Shown: positions 33,382 through 45,476 of the stretch, one piece after another
Numbering within the stretch: the first letter of the stretch is position 1
Layout: each line of letters starts with the position of its first letter
Assembly (NCBI GenBank): GCA_036784855.1
Contig: JAZDSV010000039.1
Coordinates: 1-64,000 of the forward strand
Length of the DNA stretch: 64,000 bases
Direction: 5' to 3'
DNA from: Aphelidium insulamus
Lineage: Eukaryota; Aphelidiomycota; Aphelidea; Aphelidiaceae
Notes under the pieces: generated by a model
Databases searched by the model: none
Told to the model about the DNA's origin: nothing
What the model saw: only the letters and a program-made list of their open reading frames with translations
Program-made: the position numbers and the translations under genes

Positions 33382-36300
33382 AATTCGTGCAACACGTGCA
33401 GGGCGCACAGCAGCCAGAGACCCGGGCGGCGATATGGCGCGACAAGAGAATGTTCTTCATCACGCCGCAAGTGCTGCAAAATGATTTACAGCGCGGTACG
33501 TACTTCAGTCTAGGCTTACTACAATTTGATAATCAGGCACCGTGCCTGTCGGTGATATCGTGTGTTTGGTGGTCGATGAGGCGCACAGAGCGCTCGGCAA
33601 CCATGCTTATTGTGAGACTGAGCGGGAAATAGCGGCCGTGAACCCACATCATCGAGTGCTGGCGCTATCAGCAACGCCCGGCGCCGATGTCAAGGCCGTC
33701 CAGAGCGTGATCAGCAACTTGAACATTTCTCGCATCGAGATCCGCACCGAGCAATCCCCGGACATTGTCCCTCACATCCATCAACGCCGTCTAACCGTGA
33801 CTGTGGTTCCACTGGGCGATGTGATCAAGCGCGTACAGCAACAATTTTCCGAGTGTGCTCTGGCGCCGTCCGTGCGCCGGCTCTTCCAGTGCAATCAGGC
33901 CGTGTTCACTGCAGATCCGCAGCGTCTGACAAAGTACATGGTGATGCAGGCCCGTGTCACGTGGCGGCAAAATAAAGCTGCCAACTTGCAGCCGCAGCAA
34001 CGAGCTACGTGCGAGGGTGATTTCGCCATTCTCATGTCATTGTACCATGCCTACGAGTTGCTCTACCGGCACGGCATTACTGGCTTTCACAAGTATGTGG
34101 AATGATTACATTGACTTCTCTTGTACATCTGTATTTTTTGTTTTCATAAATGTATATATGTACATCTGTTAATGCGACCAGCTACTTGATAGAGTTTTGC
34201 GACGAGATTCGTGCGGGCAAGAAATCGGCGGCCAAGAACAATCTGTTGCAATCTAGCCAGTTTCCAGCAATCATGGCTGAAATAGCCGCGCTGCGCCTCT
34301 CGCCCACCTACATTGGCCACCCGAAACTGGCCCGCTTGGAAAATATTATCCTGACGCACTTTACGGAACATCAGGAGGCGTCCAGCCATGAAAGTGAGGC
34401 TGCTGGCACAACTCGATCTACTCGCGTCATGGTGTTTAGCGAGTACCGAGACTCTGTCGGGGAAATTGTGTCGCTGTTACAACGGCATGATCCACTGCTG
34501 CGCACCGTTTCGTTTGTCGGACAGCAGAGTTCCAAATCGGGCGGTCGCGGTCTGGCGCAAAAAGACCAGATGGAGGTATGTTCAACTATTCTAGTAGCAC
34601 ACTTTGATTCCCAGGTCGTGGCCAAATTTCAGAGCGGCGACTACAATGTGCTGGTGTCTACGTCGATCGGGGAAGAAGGTCTGGACATTGGTGAGGTCGA
34701 TCTGATTGTTTGCTACGACACGCAGTCATCGCCCATTCGCATGCTGCAGCGTATGGGACGCACAGGTCGCAAACGCAGCGGCGAGATCGTAATGCTGCTG
34801 TCGGAAGGCAAAGAAGAGGCAACCTACAACCGCGCGCAAGCGCAATACAAGTCCATTCAGAATGCGATTGTCGGCGGCGCTGGCAACAGCGGCAACCAGA
34901 AACTATTCTCTGCGCCATCGTCGTCGTCCTCGTCATCGACACAGCTCACCTTTACGGAAAGCAAACGTGTTCTTCCCGCCAATATCGAACCGAATTGTGT
35001 GTATGAAAAGATTGAAGTCGGCTCATTTGTCAAGGCGTCGTCCAAGTCGAAAAAGACCATTAAAGCATCGGCGCCGGAAAATACTGATGTCATCGACGAT
35101 ATGCAAAAACAGTTTGATCGCTGTGACTTTGAGCCGTGTCGCACGGTAGCATTCCCCAAGTGGTCACATTGTCAAGTTGTGGCACAGCGCACTTGCTTTA
35201 TCGGTGTGTATATTTGTATGTGCAAAGAATATTGTGTTAATTAAAAGGTCACTCGCGACACACGTTAAAATTTGTACGAATCGAGGATTCGATCGACCGA
35301 TTGCGCAGTGACCAACGTGAACAGTCCTTGGCTGGAAATGGTCATGAAGAGCAGGTAACACAATGGGAGACTGAATTATCCAGGCTTGCTGGTGCAGACC
35401 AACCGGTGCCTGTTGCGAAAGGCTCGCTGCGAGAGCCCTCTGTTTCAATGTCGGATCGAGATCACAGAATTTCTAGTTCACCGTCTGCTTCACCGCCCCC
35501 ACCACCAATGCGCAGGGCTACATTGTCTCATGCAACAGATAACGATCAGCCTCAGTTGCCGCGATTGACCGTCGATGACTTCACCAAGGCGTCCGCTGAT
35601 TTCACTGGCCCATTAATCACGATCAAGTGTCGATTTTCGGCTGCTCCATCGATCCTGTCTGACTCGGAGTCGGAAGCATCCTCGGTCCACGATGAAGGAA
35701 CTAGCTGCAAGCAGCCTGATAATCTATCGCCATCAGACGTGGACACCTTGGTAACCGTGGCAGCAAAGAGTCGCGACGTTGATCTACGAGTACAAGCGAT
35801 CGATACCTTGCTGGCCGCAAACCAATCCTACTCAAATATCACTGATGCTATTGAGACCCATAGTACGTCAGCGAAATCATTCTGCGCGAATCTTCTTGTC
35901 GAAAAGGAAGATATAATTGCCAAGTCGTTGAACGTTGTCTCGAGGGAAACAGATAGGCAAAAAAGTGACACAATTGTCTCCATATCCGAAAGCGAGTCTG
36001 ACCGCGAGCCGGAGGAATTCAAGCCAAAGGCAGAATATTTACCGAGACGAGCGGTGCCAGAAACTACAATACACCACGAGCGCGTCCAAGATAAACGCAA
36101 GGCACTACCTAATCAAGAAGTACCTAAACTGAAGTCACCATCAGGGCAGACTTCCAGTGCCCGAACCCGCAAAAGCAAACCAGCTCAGCGTCCTCCACCT
36201 GTGGCCAAGCGTCAACGATTTGTCATGGATGAGGCTCAGTATTCGGACGCCCTGACAACCGACGAGGAACGAAAGGGCGGCAAGCGCTCGCGCGACGAAG

Positions 36301-37923
36301 ACGACGAACATCAAACCTCGAGTGATGAGGATGAGGATGCGCTGGACGCACTCTACATGCAAGACCCCGAGTTGCGAGATTTCGTCGCCACCGGCAGTGA
36401 CGAAGCGGACGCCGTCCCACAGACGCAATCATTCTACGACCGGTTACATCGCAACCACGGCCGACAAGTTGCCCAGTCACCGACAGTGAATGCTCAAGCT
36501 GCGTATCGGATGAAGTTCCAGCACGGCATCTCGTTGTCGCAAAAGTATGGCAATGCGGCCAATGTTCAGCATCGATACGTGCGGCCACAGTCGGCAATGA
36601 GCGGAGATGCTGCTAGTAGCGACTATGAGCGAGACTCGTTCATTGCATCGTCACTGGCCACTGGTTCTGCCGACGATGGCGACGATGACGACGAAGACCT
36701 TGACGATGACGGCAGCGATGATTTGCTTGATGGAGATGATTTGACCCCGCTCAATGATCGACAAAAGGCCAATGACGACAAGAATAGGTGGCGGGCTGGA
36801 CTGTTCACATCCCCAGATACTGGTCTTGAAGTTGCTGCCGTGGCGCGCCTAAAGAAAGCCAAGCGCCATATCATTGCATCGTCATCACCGGCACCGGCGA
36901 AACTTGTGTCCAACTTCATCAAAGTGCCATTGTCGCTGACGAAATTGTCACGCCGGCATCAAGTAACACTGCAGTCAATTTCGCCCCTCCGCAAATAACG
37001 CCTGTCCGCGCTCTCGTGCCCAACCAGGAGCGCGTGAACCAAGTCAGCGAGAGGACGGGACAGGTGACTGTGTTGGTGGACGCACGCGAGCTTCGAACGC
37101 AAGTCTGCTCCCTCCTCCGCAATCGCCACAACGTCCGCGTTCTTATACGACAGCTTTGCATTGGCGATTATATCGTTTCTCATCGCATTGGCATCGAACG
37201 CAAGTCTCGATCAGGTGATTAATATCTATCGGACAACAACAGGTATATGTCTTATGCATGAAATTTTATAGACTTGTTGCAGTCGATGTACAGCAAACGG
37301 TTAATGGACCAGACAGCCAGTCTGCGCGCCATGTACGACATGCCAATGATACTGGTGGAGGCAGATAGCGGTATATCTGCCGGAGACATGTAAGCTGCGA
37401 ATGACCCAAACTTTGTTCATGGCTCAAAAATATGCAGGGCCCGCACGCAAGCACAGTTTGATGGAATTATTGCAATGCTTGCCCGCCTGTCTCCACCGGT
37501 GCGCCTGCTCTTCAGCGCGGACAAGGAGGAAAGCGCTCGCATTATCACTGATATTGCGCGTCAAGAAGCCTTGTACCATAAACCTATGCAGGTCCCCACG
37601 GAAATGGCCCCCAAAACCAACCAAGTGCGTCTGCTATTGTCTTTGCTTTGCCAATGAATGACAGTGTAGATGTTCCAATTCTTGTTGTCCATACCGAAAA
37701 TCAGCTACATCACTGCGTCCAACATTGCACTGTTTGGCCAGTTCAAGTCTCTACGCGAGATGATCAACCTGTACACAATTTTTGGATGCTTGATATGCGC
37801 GCTGACTGTTGTAGGGATGAGAACGAACTACTGTCTCGAGTGCCAAACATCACCAAAAGCCAGGCTCGCAAAATTGTAAAGCACCTGACACACCAATACG
37901 TTAGCCGGGCCTCCAATTCCTAA
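32632..37923 (+). CDS. FANCM: FANCM/Hef-family DNA helicase with ERCC4 nuclease domain
   Basis: FANCM remodels stalled replication forks and anchors the Fanconi pathway. About eleven exons encode about 1,570 residues. After an acidic start and RQLTLFE (compare RQRTLFQ in animal FANCM) come the SF2 motifs: RDYQYNIVRRALF, PTGLGKTF, APTKPLV, VVDEAHRALG, ALSATPG, later VLVSTSIGEEGLDIGEVD and QRMGRTGRKR. A long acidic linker follows. The C-terminus has an XPF/ERCC4-type nuclease: TVLVDARELR, GDYIVSH, then IERKSRSDLL across the 37213 intron, which keeps the full ERKxxxD motif, then a tandem helix-hairpin-helix (SIPKISYITASNI; NITKSQARKIVKHL). The frame changes between about 36.8 and 37.0 kb by an unseen intron (a 32-nt candidate exists) or an indel. 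Otherwise it is intact. Confidence 0.9.
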
Positions 37924-38195
37924 GGTCCCGCACATTATATTGAACATCGGTCTACAGAGCAAGTGGGTATCACACTACCGACTATGCAACGTATGTGAAC
38001 GTCATTGCACCAAAAGAACTTGTCGAAGACAGAATATATTGGATGTATGTATAAGTACGGAAAAAGTCGTGATAGAATCGTATAATAGAATGGTCGTAGA
38101 ATAAAATGGTAAAAGAAATCTGCCAATAAATCTTAGAGAATGTCACCCGTGAAACTTAACGTCACAGTGTAGTGACAGTTGTTGAATAACAAGCT

Positions 38196-38480
38196 CTACT
38201 GCAACTCCACGTGATATCACCACGGACCTAAAGGGCAAAATGCAGCGGCACCTTGCGACCGGCAAACGCTTAACTTTCATGTCGGGGAATTTTTCACCAT
38301 TAATCGTGTGCCACAGTTTGCCGGTGGCCGTCTCCAGGGTGAGATTAACCACATCCCCAACTTGTAATGGACGCCCATATTTCTTGCCGGCGTTATTTTG
38401 CTACCACTAAAAGTCCAGTGTCCATGTGACCAGCAATTGACCAAACCAGAATGCGCGCCACAACCGTCATGTTGTCCCAC
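38196..38480 (-). pseudogene. Third, most decayed SPRY-domain copy
   Basis: Only the last about 80 residues of the SPRY domain are recognisable: GKKYGRPLQVGD, NLTLETATGKLWHTINGEKFPD, then a frameshift before the final strand, whose end (VELQ-stop) is readable at 38196 in another frame. The 5' part, including TM and signal peptide, is missing. It lies directly downstream of the copy at 38502-39331, in the same orientation. Confidence 0.75.
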
Positions 38481-38501
38481 TTAGCTTGGAGTGAGCTACC
38501 A

Positions 38502-39331
38502 CTACTGAATCTCAACAATTATATCTCCACGGAACCCGAGGGCAAAATACAGCGGCACCTTGAGGCCGGCAAACTGTTTAACTTTCTTGTCGGGAAACTT
38601 TTGACCATTTACGGTGTACCATAGCTTTCCAGTGGCCGTCTCCACCGTAAGATTAACCACATCACCCACTTGTAATGGGCGCGCATATTGCTTACCGACA
38701 AACGAGTCATCAACACATATGTTGCCAGTGTCGGAAAAGAGACCCACTGAATATCTGTGCCAACCGGGCATCCGGCACATCAAATATGGTTTGGCACACA
38801 TTCCACCGCCAGTACGTCCACACCCGGATTGGACATGGAGACAATGCGCACTGAGAAGCTGTGCACGGCAATATCACGAGACAGTGGATTGACGTGGAGT
38901 AGGGTGTACTGCTGGTACTGCAGCACAGCCGACTTTAGTTGGACGCGTGGAAACACTGCACTTGATATGGCAATTCGCGCCAGCTCTGGTATGTCGAACG
39001 GATTGCCTCCATGGATGAGAGTAGGTGCCGACGGGTAATCTCTACACACGGGATTTTAACGGTACCATTTGGAGGCGGACTTGAATTCATCGGTGACTCC
39101 CGGAGCCCTCTCCGCGCATCCGTTGGAGAAGAAGCATCTGCGTATTGCAAAGAACAACCCAACGATTGCAGCTGTTATACCCAGGCATTCCAGTGCGTAA
39201 AGTACCCATTTGGTCGTGGGGGTGTCGCCACCATTGCCTTCGTTGTTTGGGGCCCCGCCTGCCCCGTCTCCATCTATCGGGGCACACTGAACAGCAGACA
39301 GTAGCACAATTGCCGTGGCCAACGCTAACAT
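38502..39331 (-). pseudogene. Signal peptide-TM-SPRY protein, disabled copy
   Basis: The copy begins with a signal peptide (MLALATAIVLLSAVQC), then a Gly/Asn/Asp-rich ectodomain, a TM helix (VLYALECLGITAAIVGLFFAI) and a SPRY/B30.2 domain (SAPTLIHGGNPFDIP ... MPGWHRYSVGLFSDTGNI ... LWYTVNGQKFPDKKVK ... YFALGFRGD). Against the intact neighbour at 39788-40642, it has an in-frame TAA in place of a residue before NPVCRDY (about 39058) and a missing G that shifts frame at about 38808. SPRY domains bind proteins. Both lesions argue for a pseudogene. Confidence 0.8.
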
Positions 39332-39787
39332 AAGTTGAATAATTGTTGTTGGCAAATGTTTACACTCACATCTTTATGTCTTCAATCCCGTCCAATCGGA
39401 TCGGGCTAGTATGTTACAATCAGCAAGTAGTCTTGCAGCTATACCAAGTTTGCAGCATTTAAACGGAAGCATCAAGTATCATCAATCGGGATTAATGCCA
39501 GAATAGATATCCGATGTTAAACGCAGAGCTAATATTTAATAAATAAAGGTAGTTATCCCTAATTTACTCCGCCCGTATTCCATTCCAACAGTCGTTGCTC
39601 ATGTGAACTGCGTTTCGGACGCCCACAGATTTCGAAAGAACTGTGACAAGAAAGAGCCGGCAGGAATCGGATTTGCATGACTAAATAGTCTGCATCAGTA
39701 TTTACATTTTAATTGTTGGTGCGCAGTTGGCTCAATAGCACAGTTCTTGTCACATCAGAGTTCTTTTCAGAGTTGGGTAAGGAAACA
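39332..39787. other. Spacer between tandem SPRY genes, no gene recognised
   Basis: AT-rich DNA between the disabled and intact SPRY copies. It should contain the promoter of the disabled copy and the 3' end of the intact one. No coding sequence or repeat was seen. Confidence 0.45.
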
Positions 39788-40642
39788 CTACTGCAACTCC
39801 ACAGTGACATCACCGCGGAACCCAAGGGCAAAATACATCGGCACCTTGAGGCCGGCAAACTGTTTAACTTTCTTGTCGGGAAACTTTTGACCATTCACGG
39901 TGTACCATAGCTTTCCAGTGGCCGCCTCCAACGTGAGGTTAACCACATCACCCACTTGTAATGGGCGCGCGTATTTCTTGCCGGCGCCCGGATTGTCGAT
40001 GAATATGTTACCATCATCGGAATGCAGACCCACGGAATATCGGTGCCAGCCAGGCATCCGGAATGTGGGATAAGGTTTGGCACATAATCCGACCGCCAGC
40101 ACGTCCAAACCCGGATTGGGCATGGCGACAATGCGCACGGAGAAGCTGTGCATGCCAATGCCACGTGGCAATGGATTGATGTGCAAGATGGTGTACTGCT
40201 GGTTCCGCGGCATGGAGGATGTGAGTTGCAGACGAGGAAACATTGCACTGGATACTGCAATGCGTGCCAATTGCGGTATGTCGAATGGGTTTCCGCCGTG
40301 TATGAGCGTCGGCGCCGATTTGTATTCCCGGCTCACGGGATTGCGGTTGCACCACTTTACGGCGACAGCGAATTCCTCGGAAGGTGTTAATGCCTCTTCG
40401 CCATCGTCTGAACGCCGCTTCGGATACATACAGCTGCGGACAGCGAGAATGACTACCACGACTACGGCAAAGATACCCAGGCAGGCAAGCAGACTCCACG
40501 TAGACATTGAGCTGCTCCCACCATCACTACTGCCGCTAGATCCCCCGCTATCGCCTCCACCGCCACCGCCACCCCCGCCATCTAGTGGGACACCCTTCAC
40601 AGCTGTCAGCAGAGCAAGCACCGTGATAATATAATTTTCCAT
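39788..40642 (-). CDS. Membrane protein with signal peptide, TM helix and SPRY domain
   Basis: An intact single exon of 284 residues from ATG 40642. MENYIITVLALLTAV is a signal peptide. A poly-Gly/Ser ectodomain of about 40 residues follows, then a TM helix (LLACLGIFAVVVVVILAV) with a basic stop-transfer (YPKRR). The rest is one SPRY/B30.2 domain: APTLIHGGNPFDIP, MHSFSVRIVAMPNPGLDV, GWHRYSVGLHSDDGNIFID, RPLQVGDVVNLTLEAATG, LWYTVNGQKFPD, YFALGFRGDVTVELQ. In type I topology the SPRY domain would face the cytosol. SPRY domains recognise short peptides in partner proteins. This is the youngest-looking of three tandem copies. No family with this exact arrangement is known to me. Confidence 0.7.
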   Translation of the reverse strand: MENYIITVLALLTAVKGVPLDGGGGGGGGGDSGGSSGSSDGGSSSMSTWSLLACLGIFAVVVVVILAVRSCMYPKRRSDDGEEALTPSEEFAVAVKWCNRNPVSREYKSAPTLIHGGNPFDIPQLARIAVSSAMFPRLQLTSSMPRNQQYTILHINPLPRGIGMHSFSVRIVAMPNPGLDVLAVGLCAKPYPTFRMPGWHRYSVGLHSDDGNIFIDNPGAGKKYARPLQVGDVVNLTLEAATGKLWYTVNGQKFPDKKVKQFAGLKVPMYFALGFRGDVTVELQ

Positions 40643-40753
40643 GAGTAAAGATCGCGTGTGACACCCGTCAAACGGCCCAATCAGCGGCATTCTCCGTGAG
40701 GGTGATATGTATGGCTAAACATTCTCTGTACTTAGTGCTCAATTGTGTGAACT

Positions 40754-43700
40754 CTACTTGCCGACAGTATCATCATTGCTGTCCGCCGATGGAAGGGAGA
40801 AGCCGCGCTGCAGCGGGTCAATTATGACACCGGCCTTGTTGATGATGCGCGGTTTGGTCTGTTTGTGGTGTGCGTGTGCCGCGTTCCACTCGCGGCCGAG
40901 CGGGTTGCGCATCATTGACTCGTACTGGTCACGTGTGCGGTATGGGAACGGTACGGCCGGGGCCAGGTACTCGGCCGCAAACTTTTTGTCCTTTTTCTCA
41001 TTGATGATCACGTGAGACAGGTGGCGATCCTGGCGCTTGTTGGGCGCAATGGCATCGGCGCGCGGTGGCAACAGTATGCGCCGCTTCTTGCTGTTGCTGT
41101 TGGGTTTCATACCGGCCCCAGACCAGCTACCCCATCCGGGTAGTGTGACATCGATTTGCTTCGGGGCATCTGCCTCCATCTGGCTTTCCTTCTCCGCACT
41201 GAACTCGGCCTCCAGCACGTCGTCGTTGGCAAATGCCATCTCGATCAAGTTGCGCTGTGACAGAAATGATACCTGCGACTTGTCCGCTAATGCCGGCTGC
41301 TGTGCAGAGCCATCATGATCAGCTGATGCATCTTGTTGTTGACAGTCATCGCCGTCCAAATAGCCATCGTCCGCCATTGATTGCAACAGTTCATCCTGCC
41401 TCATTGTGGCCTTGGCCATCTTTTGCTTCAGCTTGGCGGCCCGGTTGCTATCAGAGTTGGATGAGGCGAATACATTGCTGCCGGCAATGGCGCCTTTGGC
41501 CGCCGTCAGATCAACGCCGTCAATTGGGGCCAGCCACGGATTGTCTTCGGTTGCCGGTCCCGTGCCAAATCCTCCATCACTGGTAGTGGCAATGGGTTGT
41601 CGTGCAGCTTTTTTGGGCGGCGGTGGTGGCGCTGTTTGCTGCTCGGAATCGCTGTCCTCGTCGTTGCTTTCAGGCTGCTGGCTGCGTGTTCTAGTAGATG
41701 GCGCTGCAGAAGTATCCATGCCGAATCGCAACCTGCCCGCATTGCTGGCCACCGTGGTACCTGCGCCGCGCACGGTCTTGGATGGCGCAGATGCATCGTC
41801 ATCATCTTCGCCACTTTTGCCGTCCTCACCGGCAAACTCTCGCTGCAGCTCTTCTAAACGGCGCTTGGACTCGGCACGCTGAGCGGCCATTGCGTCCTGC
41901 ATAAACTTCATCGACATCAGTCCCTTCTTGGGTAGTGCCGCCGCCTCAGAACTGTCAATGTCGGCCGCAAGCTGCTGCAACTGCGCTGCATCGTTGTCAC
42001 TGTTGTCGCCATGATCATCGCCATCACCATCATCGCCGCTGTCACTGGCATTGCCCTCAATCTTGCGCATTAGAGAGTCGTGGCGCTTCAGCTTGTCCAG
42101 TAGCGCTTCCCGGCTCTCCTGGTGACTGTCATCCGCGCGATCGTGCTCATTGAAGTCAAGCATGCGTCGGCTCAGTTTGCCGCCATTACGATGCCGCTGC
42201 GTGATGCGCTCCTCGGCCCGCTGCCGTTCCATCTTCAACCGCTCCTCGGCCGTATCATCTTCATTGCATTCTTCGCCAGCCTCGAGAGCCGACAGGCCCT
42301 GCTTGGCCAGTTCGCGCTCGCGCTCCTTCTTCTTTATGCGACGGTAGCGACGCGACTTGATTTTGGCGGCGCGTTTGTCCTTTTGTTCGTGAAAGAAGAG
42401 CAGTGCGCGCATCTTGGCCATTTCATCGCGCTGTTCTTTTATCTGACATCAGTTAGTATTGCATAGATAACATGCATACACAGCATCAAAGAGTGTTATA
42501 TTATATTGCACGGCATACCTGCTCGGGGGAGATTGCATTGCTGGAAGCGGCCATCGCCAAGTCTTCGCCGCGGACAATGTCGGCTTCGGTGCGCATTCCA
42601 GCCGCCGTCAGCACGGCATTGATCTCCTCTTCCATGGAAGAAGAGGAAGTGTTAGCGGCACTCGACTTGACACCGCTAGCAATGGTGGCGGTGGTGACGG
42701 ACGGTGCTAATTTGCCGTGCGGCTCATTCAGCGGGAACTCTAGGTGTGCAGCACGTCTGTTCTGCTGCACCTGCGGCAACCACTTGGACACCAGTTTGGC
42801 GGTCTCAGAGTATGCAGCCTGGCGCTCGATGCGGTCCTGGGTACGTGGCGCAAGCGGGGCAGCCACCACGACCTGGCCAGCACGATCCTTTTTCAGTTGC
42901 CGCAGCTGAGCGTTCAGCGCGGCATTTTCACTGCTGGTATTAACGGCGGCCGATGCATCTTCGCTGAATTCGGGTACGGACGCTTCGCCAGCAGCCTGCA
43001 GCAATGCATCCATGGAGAGGGGAGCCGCAGTGCCTGTCGCTGCTGCGGACCCGGCATTAAATTCGCTTTCATCGTACGCCTCGGACTGTTCGGCGATAAA
43101 CTGACGGCGCTTACGGTCAGTGGTAGTATTTGCAGACGTGGCATCCCCATGCAATGCGCCCAGCACCGCCGCGGTCATATTGGAGTCACGATGATCATAA
43201 TCATCATCCTCATCGTCTCCCGAGCCAAAGTCTGAATAGTCATCCACATCTTGGTCACTGCCTGCAAATGTGGCGCCCGTTGAGAGCTGAGCAAGAGTAG
43301 CAGCGGGATTCGAAGCAGCGTTAGAAGCTGCCACCACCGGAGACTCCCCGTCAAACATTGTCGACAAATCCACGGCATCCGGGTCACCTTCAAAATCGGA
43401 TGGCTCCTCCTCTTCCGTGCCTTGCTCAGTTGCCTATGAGTCATAAGCATGGATTATATAACATTGTCGATAAGTTTCCACAAGTCTATACACACCTTGC
43501 CGCCAAAGTGCTGACCCCACCGACGCTCATCGTCCGAGTCGAACGCGTTATCCTCGTCGATTTCTTCATCGTCGACGGGGGCGATATGCACCGCGCCGCT
43601 CAGCTCATAGTTGTCCACCTGCTGGTCGTCGCCATCATCATGTCCAGTGGCATTGTCATGGTTTGGCGCGTCCACCACCGCACCTTCCGCGTCCTCGTAC

Positions 43701-43939
43701 AGATCGTCACGGCGCAGCGTGGCCGACCTGGTTAGTTGCAAGTGGCGCGTGGCGCTGGCACCAGCATCGGCACCGCCGCCTGCATTGCGTTTGCCACCGC
43801 GACGCCGCGAACCACCCGCAGCTACGTGACTGCCACCACCAACACCATTACCACCGTTATCTGCCGTGGGCAACGTGGACGCGAAAGCCTTTGGAATCGA
43901 GTATTGGCGCGGATTTGCTCCACGTCGACGCGCTCCCAT
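40754..43939 (-). CDS. UTP14: UTP14, U3 snoRNP/SSU processome component
   Basis: Utp14 is a nucleolar protein needed for early 18S rRNA processing; it activates the helicase Dhr1/DHX37. The start at 43939 (MGARRRGANPRQYS) is followed by very acidic stretches. Three exons (introns at about 43496-43435 and 42518-42443) give about 1,010 residues. Family blocks include RIERQAAYSETAKLVSKWLPQV, AKMRALLFFHEQKDKRAAKIKSRRYRRIKKK (broken here into its parts), MSMKFMQDAM, the PGWGSWSGAGMK motif and the C-terminal RDRHLSHVIINEK-like segment (QDRHLSHVIINEKKDKK), FPYRTRDQYE and PLGREWN. The order, length and charge pattern all match. The frame is clean. Confidence 0.92.
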
Positions 43940-44471
43940 TCTTTTGTATTGGCTGTGTTTTTTTTCAGAGTTGCTATCAATAATCTCGCTGAGACTTGAC
44001 AAAGCAAATTGACTACATTTGAAGCCAAATGGAAAGTAGACACGTAATACAAACTGGCGTTCAGTTCATTTCATGGTATTGGAAGCACAGATATGTACTC
44101 GAATGCCAACATCAACTCCTCTGGAAAGCGGTTTAAAATCCTGTTTACTGAGCAGCTTCCGTCTGTAAACGATCCCCTCAACATTGCGGGAGAGTGACAT
44201 TCGTTTAATACTTTGAATATCATTCAAGACACAATATAAATGCCAACTGTAATGTCCCGACGTCATGCACTGAGATCCACTTGGACGTAGTTGAAAATGT
44301 CAGCAACTTGGCTCTTCCAGCGGCGCCTCACCTCCTATGCATCGTACGTTGTCATGCATAATTGCGTTGAAGTTGATGCAAATGTGATGCAGCACGTGAC
44401 CTTAATGCGTAAGATTATATTTGCACACACAATCCAACAGTTACGTAGTTAAAAGGTGAAAAAGTGGCGCT
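43940..44471. other. Divergent intergenic region
   Basis: Lies between the 5' ends of UTP14 (minus) and the gene at 44472 (plus), so it should hold both promoters. One coherent minus-strand ORF of 66 codons (44266-44066, starting MTSGHYSWHLYC) occurs, without family features; it may be spurious. No repeat was seen. Confidence 0.4.
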
Positions 44472-45307
44472 ATGCGATCATCCACAAACTCCATGCTGCT
44501 AACACTACTTGGGCAAATAGTGGCCCTGTTATGTGCATGCGCGTGGTTGATTATCGCGCATCCACCGTCTCGCCCATCGACAAAGCAAAACGGAAAAGGT
44601 TTGGCTAAAGGTAGCTCCTGCAGAGCGGCAGTATGTACAGCGCATGGAGCATCTACTAGTAGTAATTTCGCCGCAATCTCGCCGCCATTCCCGACTGCGA
44701 CTGAAAGAAGTGATACGCACCGCCAGCTATCAGATTTTTCCGGCAAGGTGGATGGGAATGTGCCGCTGGACGTGAATGAGAAGAAGGGTGAAATAATGGA
44801 CGCAAGCCTGGATGCTGCCCAATTCCCGATCCATCTCACGCCACAGGAGCGCAAGAGAGAGTACGATCGCTTACGCAACATCCGGCTGCGCGGAGTCCGA
44901 AAGCGTCGCCGTCAGTGCAGGTATCCGCATGACAAGCCAGAGAATGTCGCCAATGCCTTAACTATGGATTTCTGAGCGGGAAAACTCTGCGCGAGATGCA
45001 CGCAAGTATCAATATTTGATCAATGTACATCCAACATTGCCTAACCATGATCAAATAACCACAGGAACGCTACGAAGATAAGAAGAAAAAGCAAACTGCT
45101 CGCCGCCAGGCTACCAGTAGCGGTAAGCGCGCCACAGACTCCATTCTTATAGAAAAACGGAAAAATTACATTGCACTAGACGTGCATCCTGAGGGGCAAG
45201 AAGTACCTGACGCAATTGACATTCCACTAGACAAACTTGCACCACAAGAGCTGCTCGACGATGTATTTGCATTGGGATTCGAGTTTGACACATCACGCAT
45301 ACAGTGA
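44472..45307 (+). CDS. Unrecognised protein with hydrophobic N-terminus and basic middle
   Basis: The start at 44472 gives a hydrophobic segment (MLLTLLGQIVALLCACAWLIIA) that could be a signal or anchor. A Ser/Thr-rich region follows, then a very basic helix (TPQERKREYDRLRNIRLRGVRKRRR). The frame then meets a stop at 44975. A second open segment at 45064-45307, directly after a good acceptor (ccacag), reads ERYEDKKKKQTARRQ ... LAPQELLDDVFALGFEFD and ends at TGA 45307. A donor gtatcc near 44921 and a very short middle exon would join them in frame, but this is uncertain. The basic run looks like a bZIP-style or nuclear-localisation region, at odds with a signal peptide. No family found. Confidence 0.45.
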
Positions 45308-45332
45308 AGAGTTCAATTTACAAGTATAATCT

Positions 45333-45476
45333 ATGTCTCTTGTGATCAATGCGACGGCGCAATTGCAAACGCAAAAGGACTCTAGATTGTTCACCGTCTT
45401 TAACGGTGACGAACTTAATGAGGAATTGTTCCACCAATATTTTGGCCTAACTACTGTTGAACTGCCTCATCAATAG
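45333..45476 (+). CDS. Small ORF or last exon, 47 residues
   Basis: The ORF starts at MSLVINATAQLQTQ and ends NEELFHQYFGLTTVELPHQ-stop. Its ELFHQYFG segment resembles the C-terminus ELFNRFFGPLI of the next gene (47068), so it is probably the last exon of the gene at 44472 or a remnant of a paralogue rather than an independent gene. Confidence 0.35.
   Translation: MSLVINATAQLQTQKDSRLFTVFNGDELNEELFHQYFGLTTVELPHQ

Noticed and set aside
43454-44002. UTP14 start at 44002
   Set aside because: The codon there is TTG, not ATG; the first ATG in frame is 43939, followed by a typical UTP14 start.
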